A stretch of DNA of 7,986 nt from Thiopseudomonas sp. (GCA_023228985.1 JALOAC010000051.1:1-7986), one strand, 5' to 3'; shown: positions 1-6,354, counted from the stretch's first letter. The notes: generated from the sequence alone by a model not told the origin. Numbers and translations are program-made.

Positions 1-72
1 CACAAAGATGTTGTCCAGTGGCAGTCAGGCCGAGGATATTTAGTTGGCAAAAGCTGGAAAGATCAGGGCTAG
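1..72 (+). CDS. Possible C-terminal end of an upstream gene (partial)
   Basis: The first plus-strand frame stays open from the window edge to a TAG at 70-72. It encodes 23 residues, ending VGKSWKDQG. The composition is protein-like and a terminator-like hairpin starts 20 bases after the stop, which fits the end of a real gene transcribed towards ugd. I do not recognise the family, and the piece is too short to rule out a chance open frame. If it is real, the gene is co-directional with ugd but separated from it by about 236 bases, so it is probably in a different transcription unit. Confidence 0.3.
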   Translation, partial: HKDVVQWQSGRGYLVGKSWKDQG

Positions 73-91
73 AAAAGGTAAGATTGTTCAC

Positions 92-153
92 GTCGGGGGC
101 TTAGTTTTTGTTGGTGTAGGAACTTACATTTTCTAAGATCCCCGACTCTTTTT
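92..153 (+). terminator. Terminator-like inverted repeat with T-run
   Basis: The arms GTCGGGGGCTTAG (92-104) and CTAAGATCCCCGAC (133-146) pair over 13 bases with one bulged or mismatched position. The run TCTTTTTCC follows directly at 147-155. A GC-rich base followed by Ts resembles a Rho-independent terminator for a gene ending at 72. The 28-base loop is unusually long, although TGTA (115-118) and TACA (125-128) could pair inside it. Confidence 0.45.
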
Positions 154-171
154 CCAGCCGGTCAGATTTTT

Positions 172-215
172 TCTACACCCTTAAATGCGAAGAGCCATTT
201 ATCCTGGGGTGTAGA
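172..215 (+). repeat. Two-tier inverted repeat upstream of ugd
   Basis: The outer arms TCTACACCC (172-180) and GGGTGTAGA (207-215) are perfect complements. The inner arms TAAATG (182-187) and CATTTA (196-201) are also perfect, around the loop CGAAGAGC. No T-run follows, so it does not look like a terminator. It ends 10 bases before an extended -10 promoter and covers the place where the -35 region would be, so an operator or upstream regulatory site is plausible. If it is transcribed from further upstream it would be an RNA hairpin. Confidence 0.5.
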
Positions 216-224
216 GCGAGAAGC

Positions 225-233
225 TGCTATATT
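225..233 (+). promoter_or_regulatory. Candidate extended -10 promoter for ugd
   Basis: TGCTATATT fits the extended -10 pattern TGnTATAAT with one mismatch. No good -35 lies 16-18 bases upstream, as is common for extended -10 promoters. Transcription would start near 240 and leave a leader of about 70 bases before the ATG at 309. This rests on motif reading only. Confidence 0.4.
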
Positions 234-308
234 CTGGTGTCACGGCACAGCAAAGTAATCATTAATTTCATTTCAAGCCATCTCGAGTAGTTAAAAGCAA
301 GACTTCAT

Positions 309-1574
309 ATGAATGAAAATAAAAAAAATAAAGCTTTAAAAAAATTTAATATTACTGTTGTAGGGGGTGGCTATGTTGGTCTTGCTAATGCTGTTCTTTT
401 AGCTCAACACAATCATGTTACTATTCTCGATTTAAAAAGCAATCGCGTGGAGCTTATCAACAACAGAACCTCTCCTGTTATTGATAATGACATCGAATAC
501 TATTTATCTCATAAAACCCTCTGCTTGACAGCTACATTGGATAAGTTTCAATCCTACTCAGATGCCGACTATATTTTGATTGCAACCCCAACTGATTACG
601 ATCCTAAAACAAACTATTTTGATACCAGTAGTGTAGAAAGCACAATCCGAAATGCCCTACATCTTAACAAAAAAGCAATCATAATTATCAAATCGACTGT
701 ACCTGTTGGTTTTACGCAACAGTTAAAAGTAAAGTACCCTGATGCTGAGGAACGTATTTTTTATAGCCCTGAATTTTTGCGTGAAGGCAAAGCTCTGTAT
801 GACAATCTTCATCCAAGTCGAATAATCATGGGTTCCAGCAGCAAAGAAGCAAAAAACTTTGTGACTTTGCTTAAACAGGGGGCTGTTAAAAAAGATATTC
901 CTATTTTATTTACCAATAGTACAGAAGCAGAAGCTATAAAACTTTTCTCCAATACCTACCTCGCAATGCGCGTTGCATATTTTAACGAGCTAGATACATA
1001 CGCGTCTATTCACGGGCTTAACACCAAGCAGATAATCGAAGGCGTTGGCCTTGACTCTCGCATAGGGAGCCATTACAACAACCCAAGCTTTGGCTATGGC
1101 GGTTATTGCCTCCCTAAAGACACTAAACAATTGCTAGCTAACTATAACAAAGTCCCCAGCAACTTAATAAAAGCAATCGTTGATTCAAACCGAACTCGTA
1201 AAGACTATATATCTAACGAAATTATTAATCGTCTTAATAGTCAATCTACACTAAACTCTTTAAAGACAAATTCTAGAAGTCATCAGCAGCCACCAACTGT
1301 TGGCATATACCGACTAGTTATGAAAGAAGGTAGCGATAATTTTCGCTCATCGGCTGCCCAAGGAATAATGAAGCGCATTAAAGCCAAGGGTATTCAAGTA
1401 ATTGTATATGAACCTGTATTACAAGAACCTCACTTTTACCACTCACTCGTAATCAATGATTTACAAAAATTTAAAGACAACAGTGATCTCATCATTGCCA
1501 ATAGGCTATCAAATGAGCTACATGATGTTCTTGATCGAGTGTATAGCAGAGATATTTTCATGTCGGATACTTAG
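309..1574 (+). CDS. ugd: UDP-glucose 6-dehydrogenase
   Basis: Oxidises UDP-glucose to UDP-glucuronate in the cytoplasm using two NAD+, supplying UDP-glucuronate for capsule, exopolysaccharide or lipopolysaccharide sugars. The 421-residue protein has the full UDP-glucose/GDP-mannose dehydrogenase layout. The N-terminal Rossmann fold carries GGGYVGL at 19-25 and the ribose-binding Asp41. Next come STVPVG at 129-134, EFLREGKA at 155-162 and the central-domain helix with Lys211 and Asn215. The catalytic Cys267 lies in GYGGYCLPKD, and MKEGSDNFRSSA at 338-349 begins the C-terminal UDP-binding domain. It is somewhat longer than the E. coli enzyme, with a basic N-terminal extension and a polar Ser/Gln-rich insert around 311-329. 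The ATG at 309 is the first in-frame start, but no strong Shine-Dalgarno precedes it. The gene is AT-rich and stands alone in the window, so its partner polysaccharide genes, if any, lie to the left. Confidence 0.95.
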   Translation: MNENKKNKALKKFNITVVGGGYVGLANAVLLAQHNHVTILDLKSNRVELINNRTSPVIDNDIEYYLSHKTLCLTATLDKFQSYSDADYILIATPTDYDPKTNYFDTSSVESTIRNALHLNKKAIIIIKSTVPVGFTQQLKVKYPDAEERIFYSPEFLREGKALYDNLHPSRIIMGSSSKEAKNFVTLLKQGAVKKDIPILFTNSTEAEAIKLFSNTYLAMRVAYFNELDTYASIHGLNTKQIIEGVGLDSRIGSHYNNPSFGYGGYCLPKDTKQLLANYNKVPSNLIKAIVDSNRTRKDYISNEIINRLNSQSTLNSLKTNSRSHQQPPTVGIYRLVMKEGSDNFRSSAAQGIMKRIKAKGIQVIVYEPVLQEPHFYHSLVINDLQKFKDNSDLIIANRLSNELHDVLDRVYSRDIFMSDT

Positions 1575-1803
1575 TAAATATTTGCTTCATTTATAACGTA
1601 CTTCCCTCTGTCAGGATAGTTTTCGTCCCCAAATTTTCACCAGACTGACGGCAAAGGATACCTATTCTAAGCTGTTATTCAGCTGGCCAATAGTCGCTGA
1701 TTGCTCGACTTTCGAAAAGCCTAGTGCAATCCCCCGTTTTAATGGGAATTACCCTTCGGCCCCTTTTTTCGTCGTCGCCTTTAGCAAAAGTGCATGGCTT
1801 TCA
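1575..1803. other. Convergent intergenic region with IS-end-like sequence
   Basis: This lies between the convergent ends of ugd and the HEPN gene. A minus-strand frame reads GENLGTKTILTEGSTL and stops at 1591-1593; it could be the tail of a lost gene but is not recognised. The stretch 1725-1746 (core AATCCCCCGTTTTAATGGG) closely resembles the outer end of the IS3 element at 2773-2795 (core AATCCCCCCATTTTTAATGG). It is followed by the small palindrome GGGAATTACCC (1744-1754). A T6 run at 1764-1769 has no convincing stem before it. No clear terminator serves either gene. Confidence 0.4.
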
Positions 1804-2733
1804 CTACTTGCCTATTAATTCATCACCGAAATCGTACTTCAATAGGTAGTTGAATAATGCGATACGAACATGGGATTCAATTTCTGTAAATTCCCCGTGC
1901 TCTTTCATGGAGAATTTAGAAAGAAGTCTATCAATTTCAAGTATTCCGCCGGAGTGAGAGATTGAGCTTCTTCGTGAGTAAAACTTATTGAGCAAGGCAT
2001 TGGGGTTATCCACTTCAAATTCGGAAAATGTTCCCATGAACTTCTTGAATCTTTTTGAGATTGAATAGATGAGCTGACCGCATTTTGTGCATTTCCCTGA
2101 ATTTTCATTGGTCTTTTTGCTCTCGAAGTCCATCAAATTTTCTATAGCTGATATGAGGCCAATGATAGCCATGCTAGCCGACGTGAGAAGTATCTTGCGC
2201 ATACTCTGGTACAAGAATATTGAAGCATTATATCTTGACCTAGCCTCCGTATCCAATCTGAAATAATTCTTAAAAAAATCATCTGCGGAGGGATGAATGG
2301 AAACGAAGCTATTGGTGAAATTCTGCCTCTGCATCACCCGGTAGGGATCTTTTCTTATCTCCCTGAATGATGATATTTCTGAAAATTTCTCAATATTCTC
2401 TTGGCCGGGTGGCCTGACGCTTATTTCTTTCTCAAAATCAAGGTCATAGTATTGATTTGTGACAATGGATAGGAGAGAGATAAGTTCTTTCAAAAAATCG
2501 AGGTGCGTGCGCTCCCGCATTTTATTTTCATAGAAAACAGCATCCTCGTCATTGGGATCCACCTTGTTATGGGTCACTTTGGCATACGCTTGGTTGTATT
2601 CAATATCTAAATACTTTCCGCTATGGATCGATCTCCTCTTTTCGCTCTCTACTATTTGGAATACATCCAAATACCTGTAGTGGCCGCACATTATCGAGCC
2701 GCTTTTAAGCGTACTCCTGTATAGATTTCCCAT
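1804..2733 (-). CDS. Hypothetical protein with C-terminal HEPN-like (Apea-type) signature
   Basis: Not a protein I can name. Starting at the ATG at 2733 gives 309 residues. This start is chosen because GAGGGAGA lies just upstream, while an in-frame ATG at 2784 falls inside the IS3 inverted repeat. The first 180 or so residues are mixed alpha/beta without a recognised motif. A hydrophobic helix at about 187-202 containing ISAIENL is followed by a single CxxC (CTKCG, Cys215/Cys218) and then by RSSISH. The latter gives Arg255-x4-His260, the RxxxxH pair of HEPN domains. The order helix with conserved Glu, CxxC, then (Y)xxRSxxxHxG is like Apea-type HEPN proteins, many of which are RNases in defence or toxin systems. 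RNase activity here is inference. The IS3 end lies 36 bases upstream of the start, so the native promoter has probably been removed. AT-rich like ugd. Confidence 0.6.
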   Translation of the reverse strand: MGNLYRSTLKSGSIMCGHYRYLDVFQIVESEKRRSIHSGKYLDIEYNQAYAKVTHNKVDPNDEDAVFYENKMRERTHLDFLKELISLLSIVTNQYYDLDFEKEISVRPPGQENIEKFSEISSFREIRKDPYRVMQRQNFTNSFVSIHPSADDFFKNYFRLDTEARSRYNASIFLYQSMRKILLTSASMAIIGLISAIENLMDFESKKTNENSGKCTKCGQLIYSISKRFKKFMGTFSEFEVDNPNALLNKFYSRRSSISHSGGILEIDRLLSKFSMKEHGEFTEIESHVRIALFNYLLKYDFGDELIGK

Positions 2734-2769
2734 GAATATTCTCCCTCTTCTATTTAGGCAAGCATGTAA

Positions 2770-2806
2770 TGGTAATCCCCCCATTTTTAATGGGGCTCAG
2801 AAGTAG
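2770..2806 (+). repeat. Inverted repeat, orfB-side end of the IS3 element
   Basis: This begins TGGTAATCCCCCC and later reads CTCAGAAGTAGAG. It pairs with the other end (3930-3968 read on the minus strand), where TGGTAATCTCCCC and CTCATAAGTAGAA occupy the same positions. The two ends match at roughly two thirds or more of positions, best over the outer 13 and the inner 13 bases. Confidence 0.85.
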
Positions 2807-2808
2807 AG

Positions 2809-3636
2809 TCAGGCCGACATGGCCCACTTCTGTCTGGGTGTGATGCCACCCAAGGCCATATTTGGCCGTTCGTTATTATATGTCCATAACCAGCGCGTTG
2901 CGCAATCTTGCACCTGCTCGATGGATTCAAACAGGTAATGCGATAGCCAGTCATGCCGGACCGTTCGATTATAGCGTTCAATATAAGCGTTCTGCTGCGG
3001 CTTGCCTGGCTGAATAAACTGCAGCGTAATACCCTGTTTCTGTGCCCACTCAGCCAACTTACCGCTGATATATTCAGGACCATTATTACAACGAATGGCA
3101 GTCGGTTTACCACGCCACTCAATGATGTGTGACAGTGACCTGATCACTCGTTCAGCAGGCAGCGACAGATCCACCTCGATACCCAACCCTTCCCGGTTAT
3201 AGTCATCCAACACGTTAAATAAACGAAATGAACGCCCATCGCTGAGCTGATCGTGCATGAAGTCCATCGACCAACACTCATTGATAGTGGCCGGCACGGA
3301 CAGTGGTTTTGGGGCTTCTCGTACCAGACGTTTTCTGGGCTTAATTCGTAAGTTCAGTTCAAGCTCCCGATAAATACGGTACTCCCGTTTGTGATTCCAG
3401 CCAAAGCCTTTCACGTTACGCAGATAAAGAAAGCACAGTCCAAAGCCCCAGTTACGTTGGCGCTGGGTCAGGCGCAATAACCAGTCGGCGATTACGGCAT
3501 TTTCAGTGCTCAGACGTGCCTGATAACGAAAACAGGTTTCGCTGATACCAAACGCGCAGCAGGCCATTCGGATGCTGATGGCTTTCTCTGCAACAGCTTT
3601 GTGTGCCATCTCCCTGCGGCGAGACGGCGTCACCAC
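2809..3636 (-). CDS. IS3-family transposase OrfB, catalytic domain with D-to-N change
   Basis: The DDE integrase-like half of the IS407-type transposase, 275 residues if read from the GTG at 3636. It is probably made mainly as an OrfAB fusion by -1 frameshifting. An HTH_21-like segment (about 45-100) precedes the rve catalytic core. The first catalytic Asp is D125 in WSMDFMHD and the Glu is E220 in AYIERYN. The second Asp should lie 36 residues before E220, in the usual DNGPEY, but the sequence reads CNNGPEY: N184 replaces it (AAT codon at 3085-3087). The 59-residue step from the first to the second site and the 35 residues between the second and third are otherwise exact for the family. The change is expected to abolish strand transfer, so this copy is probably unable to move unless helped in trans. 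Confidence 0.92.
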   Translation of the reverse strand: MVTPSRRREMAHKAVAEKAISIRMACCAFGISETCFRYQARLSTENAVIADWLLRLTQRQRNWGFGLCFLYLRNVKGFGWNHKREYRIYRELELNLRIKPRKRLVREAPKPLSVPATINECWSMDFMHDQLSDGRSFRLFNVLDDYNREGLGIEVDLSLPAERVIRSLSHIIEWRGKPTAIRCNNGPEYISGKLAEWAQKQGITLQFIQPGKPQQNAYIERYNRTVRHDWLSHYLFESIEQVQDCATRWLWTYNNERPNMALGGITPRQKWAMSA

Positions 3637-3896
3637 TTTTTTTCGATGGCTTCCTTCAATATCTCAGCTTTGAGGCGCTCCTCGGCGTACATTTTTTTTA
3701 GCCGGCGATTTTCGTCTTCCAGCTCTTTAAGTCGAGCCATCATGGATGCGTCCATGCCGCCGAACTTCGAGCGCCATTTGTAAAACGTGGCACTGCTCAT
3801 GCCGTGCTCACGACACAGATCTGGCACCGGAACACCGCCTTCGGCTTGCTTGAGGATTACCAGGATCTGGCTGTCGCTAAAACGTGATTTTCTCAT
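3630..3896 (-). CDS. IS3-family transposase OrfA (HTH_Tnp_1)
   Basis: An 88-residue DNA-binding subunit of the IS407-type element. It starts MRKSRFSDSQI, contains the helix-turn-helix around 8-45 (VPDLCREHGMSSATFYKWRSKFGG in short pieces), and then a leucine-zipper-like coiled coil from about 50 to 85 (MARLKELEDENRRLKKMYAEE). The ATG at 3896 is preceded by AAGGAG, so a longer upstream reading from 3947 is rejected. The gene ends in EKKW at TGA 3630-3632. It overlaps orfB, which lies in the -1 frame, at a slippery heptamer. Confidence 0.92.
   Translation of the reverse strand: MRKSRFSDSQILVILKQAEGGVPVPDLCREHGMSSATFYKWRSKFGGMDASMMARLKELEDENRRLKKMYAEERLKAEILKEAIEKKW
3636..3642 (-). promoter_or_regulatory. 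Programmed -1 frameshift site A-AAA-AAG in orfA/orfB
   Basis: In the orfA frame the minus strand reads GAA AAA AAG TGG TGA, which gives the heptamer A AAA AAG at 3642-3636. A -1 slip here continues into VVTPSRR of OrfB and avoids the orfA stop six bases later. A_AAA_AAG is the best-known slippery sequence of IS3-family elements, where the fused OrfAB protein is the active transposase. Confidence 0.85.
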
Positions 3897-3929
3897 GCAG
3901 AATCTCCTTGCATGTAGCGTACGGAAAGT

Positions 3930-3968
3930 TCTACTTATGAGCGCCATCTTTTTACGGGGAGATTACCA
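3930..3968 (-). repeat. Inverted repeat, orfA-side end of the IS3 element
   Basis: Read inwards on the minus strand from 3968 it starts TGGTAATCTCCCC and continues to CTCATAAGTAGAA, matching the opposite end at 2770. The orfA promoter should lie in or just inside this repeat. Confidence 0.85.
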
Positions 3969-4012
3969 TCAGCGGGTATGGTCTGAGGGTGAAGATATGG
4001 TTTATGGAGCAC

Positions 4013-4198
4013 TTACAAAATAGCCCAAGACACCAGACTTTCCAGATCGGCCAACAGGTAATCACGACGGGGTTGCTTCTTTTTGCTGGTGAACTCGGCT
4101 TCGGCGAAGGTAATTTGTATAGTTGTACACTCGGAACTGATGGGTTTGGCTATTTTTTCAAGAAACGCACTAAGGCTGGGAGTTGTTCAGCGTCTTCC
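4013..4198 (-). mobile_element. IS5-family element remnant: left end and transposase N-terminus
   Basis: From 4198 the minus strand reads GGAAGACGCTGAACAACTCCC, close to the IS5 terminal repeat (GGAAGGTGCGAACAAGTCCC). About 78 bases inside, codons 4120-4013 encode QITFAEAEFTSKKKQPRRD and then YLLADLESLVSWAIL before TAA. This matches the start of IS5-group transposases (QLTFADSEF...KRRQTRKE...LPW). The expected start codon is ATA (4118-4120), probably a decayed ATG. Homology stops right after SW(A), so everything downstream of about codon 33 is missing. The remainder was lost at a junction near 4022, leaving 44-55 bases of unassigned sequence before the IS3 end. The fragment cannot encode a functional transposase. 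Confidence 0.75.
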
Positions 4199-4628
4199 GC
4201 ACTGGGAGCCAATTATTTAAGTCAGCAGCTTTGATATCAGGCTCTTCAAGGTCCAACAATATTTGCCTAGCTAGAACGATCATTTCATTTGTTGTGACAG
4301 CCCCATCTTTGTGGGCAAGCAAAGGGAAAAGCTGGTCAATTAACCTCTTGTCCAGAAATAGGATATTCTTCCAATATGTGGATTGAATTTCCCACTTTTG
4401 TTCGTTGCTTATGCTTCCATCATGGTAGTTGGATTTAACCCATGTGCTTAATATTTCGGCAACTGCACTGCTTGCTTCACGCTGCCTCTGTAGTTTTAGA
4501 CGCTCCTCTGCAATCTTGCTGCGCTCGAGTTGAAGCTTATGGTCTATATATAACTTTAAAAGCATTCCACCTGCACCACCGCCGAAAAAAGCGCCAATTA
4601 ATCCAGAGATAAAATTCGACCATTCCAT
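4170..4628 (-). CDS. Small membrane-anchored coiled-coil protein, C-terminus replaced by IS5 end
   Basis: Family not recognised. The 152-residue product has a Gly-rich hydrophobic segment at about 5-28 (ISGLIGAFFGGGAGGMLL) that should anchor it in the inner membrane. A charged helical stretch at about 30-58 (HKLQLERSKIAEERLKLQRQR), likely a coiled coil, follows, and then a soluble helical domain to about 143. The ATG at 4628 has GGAAGGAAGAAG upstream. Codons 144-152 (RKTLNNSQP) and the stop lie inside the IS5-family terminal repeat, so the native C-terminus is missing and the present end is accidental. The IS1380 end begins only 19 bases upstream of the ATG, so the native promoter is gone and any expression must come from the IS. 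This layout (one membrane helix plus coiled coil) is common among accessory proteins next to defence genes, but no function can be assigned. Confidence 0.6.
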   Translation of the reverse strand: MEWSNFISGLIGAFFGGGAGGMLLKLYIDHKLQLERSKIAEERLKLQRQREASSAVAEILSTWVKSNYHDGSISNEQKWEIQSTYWKNILFLDKRLIDQLFPLLAHKDGAVTTNEMIVLARQILLDLEEPDIKAADLNNWLPVRKTLNNSQP

Positions 4629-4647
4629 TTTCTTCTTCCTTCCCTCG

Positions 4648-4659
4648 CCTTATTCATGA
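4648..4659 (+). repeat. Left inverted repeat of the IS1380 element
   Basis: CCTTATTCATGA is a perfect 12-base inverse of 6342-6353. The similarity continues inside as CGCCCAAAAA here against GCCCCAAAAA on the other end. Confidence 0.8.
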
Positions 4660-4748
4660 AACTCGCCCAAAAACAAAGAAGGCAAGCGGTTTTATCCTTT
4701 ACAATCAATATGTTCCGCCAAGAACCTAATTAGAGAGGGCCGCTCGCC

Positions 4749-6128
4749 ATGGGTGAAACAATACCGACCTGGAAACCAACCTGCAACCGTCTGCGTCTGT
4801 TCGGTTAAGCGGGCGCAAAACCAGTAGCGATGGTGGAACCTTTTTGCTTCGTGAAATCATGGATCGTAGCGGTGTGTGAGCGCCTTGGGCAGCAACTACA
4901 GGATAATCGCGACCCGTCCAAAGTGCGGCACAGCCCGACCAGTCAACTACGCACGCTGATCATCCAGCATGCCCAGGGCTGGGATGATCTGAGTGATACC
5001 CAGCTGCTGGGTGAAGGTCCGGCATTCCAGTTGGCCTGTAGCGATCAGCGCAGCACCACGCCCTTGGCGCAACAGCGGCCTTCTCAGCCCACGTTGTCCC
5101 GGTTGTTAAACCTGTTGGCTCAGGATGCCAACCTGACCGCATTGCACAACGGCTTGCTGGATCTGGCCATGTGGCGTTTATCGTCCATGCACGGCGGCAA
5201 GCCGCCACCCACGATCACGCTGGACGTGGACGGTCTGCCCATCGAAACCTTTGGCAATCAGGCAGGTACTGGCTACAACCGCTATGTTGGCTGCACACAC
5301 TACTCACCCCTGGTGGCTTCCATCGCTGAAACCGGCGACATGGTGGGCGGACTGCTTCGCGAGGGAAACAGCGGCAATGCTGCTCAGGCCGATCAGTGGA
5401 TTCCCGGGCTGGTTCAGCGGATCCGGCAAACGACAGGTGCCCAAGTACAGGTGCGTTTTGACTCTGGCTTTACCGGTGGTCACACCCTGTCAGCGCTGGA
5501 TGCAGCAAACATCCCCTTTATTGGCCGCATTACCAACAATGCCGTGCTGAACCGCATGGCCCAGCCTTATCTAAAACGATCGGTGGGACGGCCACCGGAA
5601 CAATTGCGAGAGTGGTGCCACGAGTTTTACTACAAGGCAGACAGCTGGGACCAACACCGACGCATTGTACTGGTGGTCAGTGAACGACCGGACGACCTGT
5701 TTCTACATCACTTTTTTCTGGTGACCAGCCTGGATAACAAGGACTGGCATGGCCATGAGGTTTTGAACCTGTACCGCAAGCATGGCAAGGCCGAAGGCCA
5801 TATGGGCGAGCTGAAAGATACGTTAAATGTACACCTGTCCTCGACCTGTCGTGGCGCTTCGACCGTGAAGCAAGTAATGGGGCGTAACCAGGTCAACCTG
5901 CTGCTGGATCTGTATGCCTATCAGCTCATGCACAGCGTGCGAGTGCTGATGCAGTACATCACACGCCAAGGCTGGAGCCTACGCAAAGTACGCGAGCAAA
6001 TCCTGAAAGTAGCGGCCACCGTAGCTGTCCATGCCCGTCGCATAACAGTACATATTGGCCATTCTGGAGATAAATGGTGGCCCAGCCTGATCCGGCATCT
6101 GCCTTGGTTGCATCAGTCACCGACATAA
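4749..6128 (+). pseudogene. IS1380-family transposase with two compensating frameshifts
   Basis: The DDE transposase of the element. The proper start is the ATG at 4749 (MGETIP), judged from the parallel copy at 6581. Compared with that copy, one base is missing near 4789, so the original frame hits TAA at 4804-4806. Two more bases are missing near 4877, which restores the frame at ERLGQ. A 432-residue reading from the ATG at 4830 keeps everything from ERLGQ on, but its first 16 residues are out of frame. The catalytic body is intact: DVDG (D132/D134 in the 4830 reading), VRFDSGF (D211), and Y315...E322...K329 in LYRKHGKAEGHMGELK. His318 replaces the Arg expected in the Y-(2)-R-(3)-E-(6)-K signature. 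The scrambled N-terminus, where end-binding is expected, makes activity doubtful. Confidence 0.85.
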
Positions 6129-6341
6129 ACCCCGTTTTTGCCGGACAAATTACGGAATCAGCCATGTGCTGAGGAATACGCTCGCCTTCGTGCTTGAAAA
6201 AGTAGCCAATGAGCCGAGATCTTACTGGTTTTGCCAGAAACAGTGGAGAAACTGTGTTTTTAAAGAGCAAAAATCAGGCTTGGGCTGGGCTGTGTGCACT
6301 GCTGCAGCGACTCGGCGGGGCTGGGGCGTATTTTTTGGGGC

Positions 6342-6353
6342 TCATGAATAAGG
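6342..6353 (-). repeat. Right inverted repeat of the IS1380 element
   Basis: TCATGAATAAGG is the inverse of the left end at 4648-4659. Beyond it, host sequence resumes as the 5' part of the P-loop ATPase gene. Confidence 0.8.
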
Positions 6354-6354
6354 C

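Larger units (their letters stand above)
2770..3968 (-). mobile_element. IS3-family insertion sequence (IS407-type), full length
   Basis: A 1199-bp element with orfA and orfB on the minus strand. Its outer ends are TGGTAATC at 2770 and GATTACCA at 3968, the TG...CA ends usual for IS3-family elements. The size, ends and the OrfA/OrfB sequences all point to the IS407 subgroup. The flanks are GTAA (2766-2769) and TCAG (3969-3972), so no 3-4 bp target duplication is visible. This suggests that one flank was replaced by recombination or deletion after insertion. The element sits between the HEPN gene start and an IS5 fragment. Confidence 0.9.
4648..6353 (+). mobile_element. IS1380-family insertion sequence, full length
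   Basis: A 1706-bp element bounded by CCTTATTCATGA at 4648-4659 and its inverse TCATGAATAAGG at 6342-6353. The ends may extend up to about 4 bases further, because CG/C-rich flanks are also similar. The size and the CC-starting ends agree with IS1380 elements. The single gene inside is an IS1380 transposase. The immediate flanks (CCTCG left, CGGGA right) are not a direct repeat, so no 4-5 bp duplication is visible. About 210 bases of non-coding sequence lie between the transposase stop (6128) and the right end. The left end abuts the small membrane protein gene and the right end abuts the ATPase fragment. Confidence 0.85.

Noticed and set aside
1..308. An ops/JUMPStart element, which would be expected before some polysaccharide operons
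   Set aside because: I looked for the GGCGGTAGC-type core and did not find it.
1905..2108. A 67-codon minus-strand frame within the HEPN gene
   Set aside because: It overlaps the convincing longer frame entirely and has no homology I can see.
2787..3122. A 111-codon open frame inside orfB on the minus strand
   Set aside because: It is a shadow frame of the IS3 OrfB gene with no recognisable motif.
3989..4234. An 81-codon plus-strand open frame across the IS5 fragment
   Set aside because: It runs antisense to the IS5 transposase N-terminus, which gives the clear homology on the other strand.
4960..5208. Further open frames in and antisense to the IS1380 transposase (also 5251-5550, 5708-5896, 5959-6270)
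   Set aside because: GC-rich shadow frames of the transposase; composition and context do not support independent genes.
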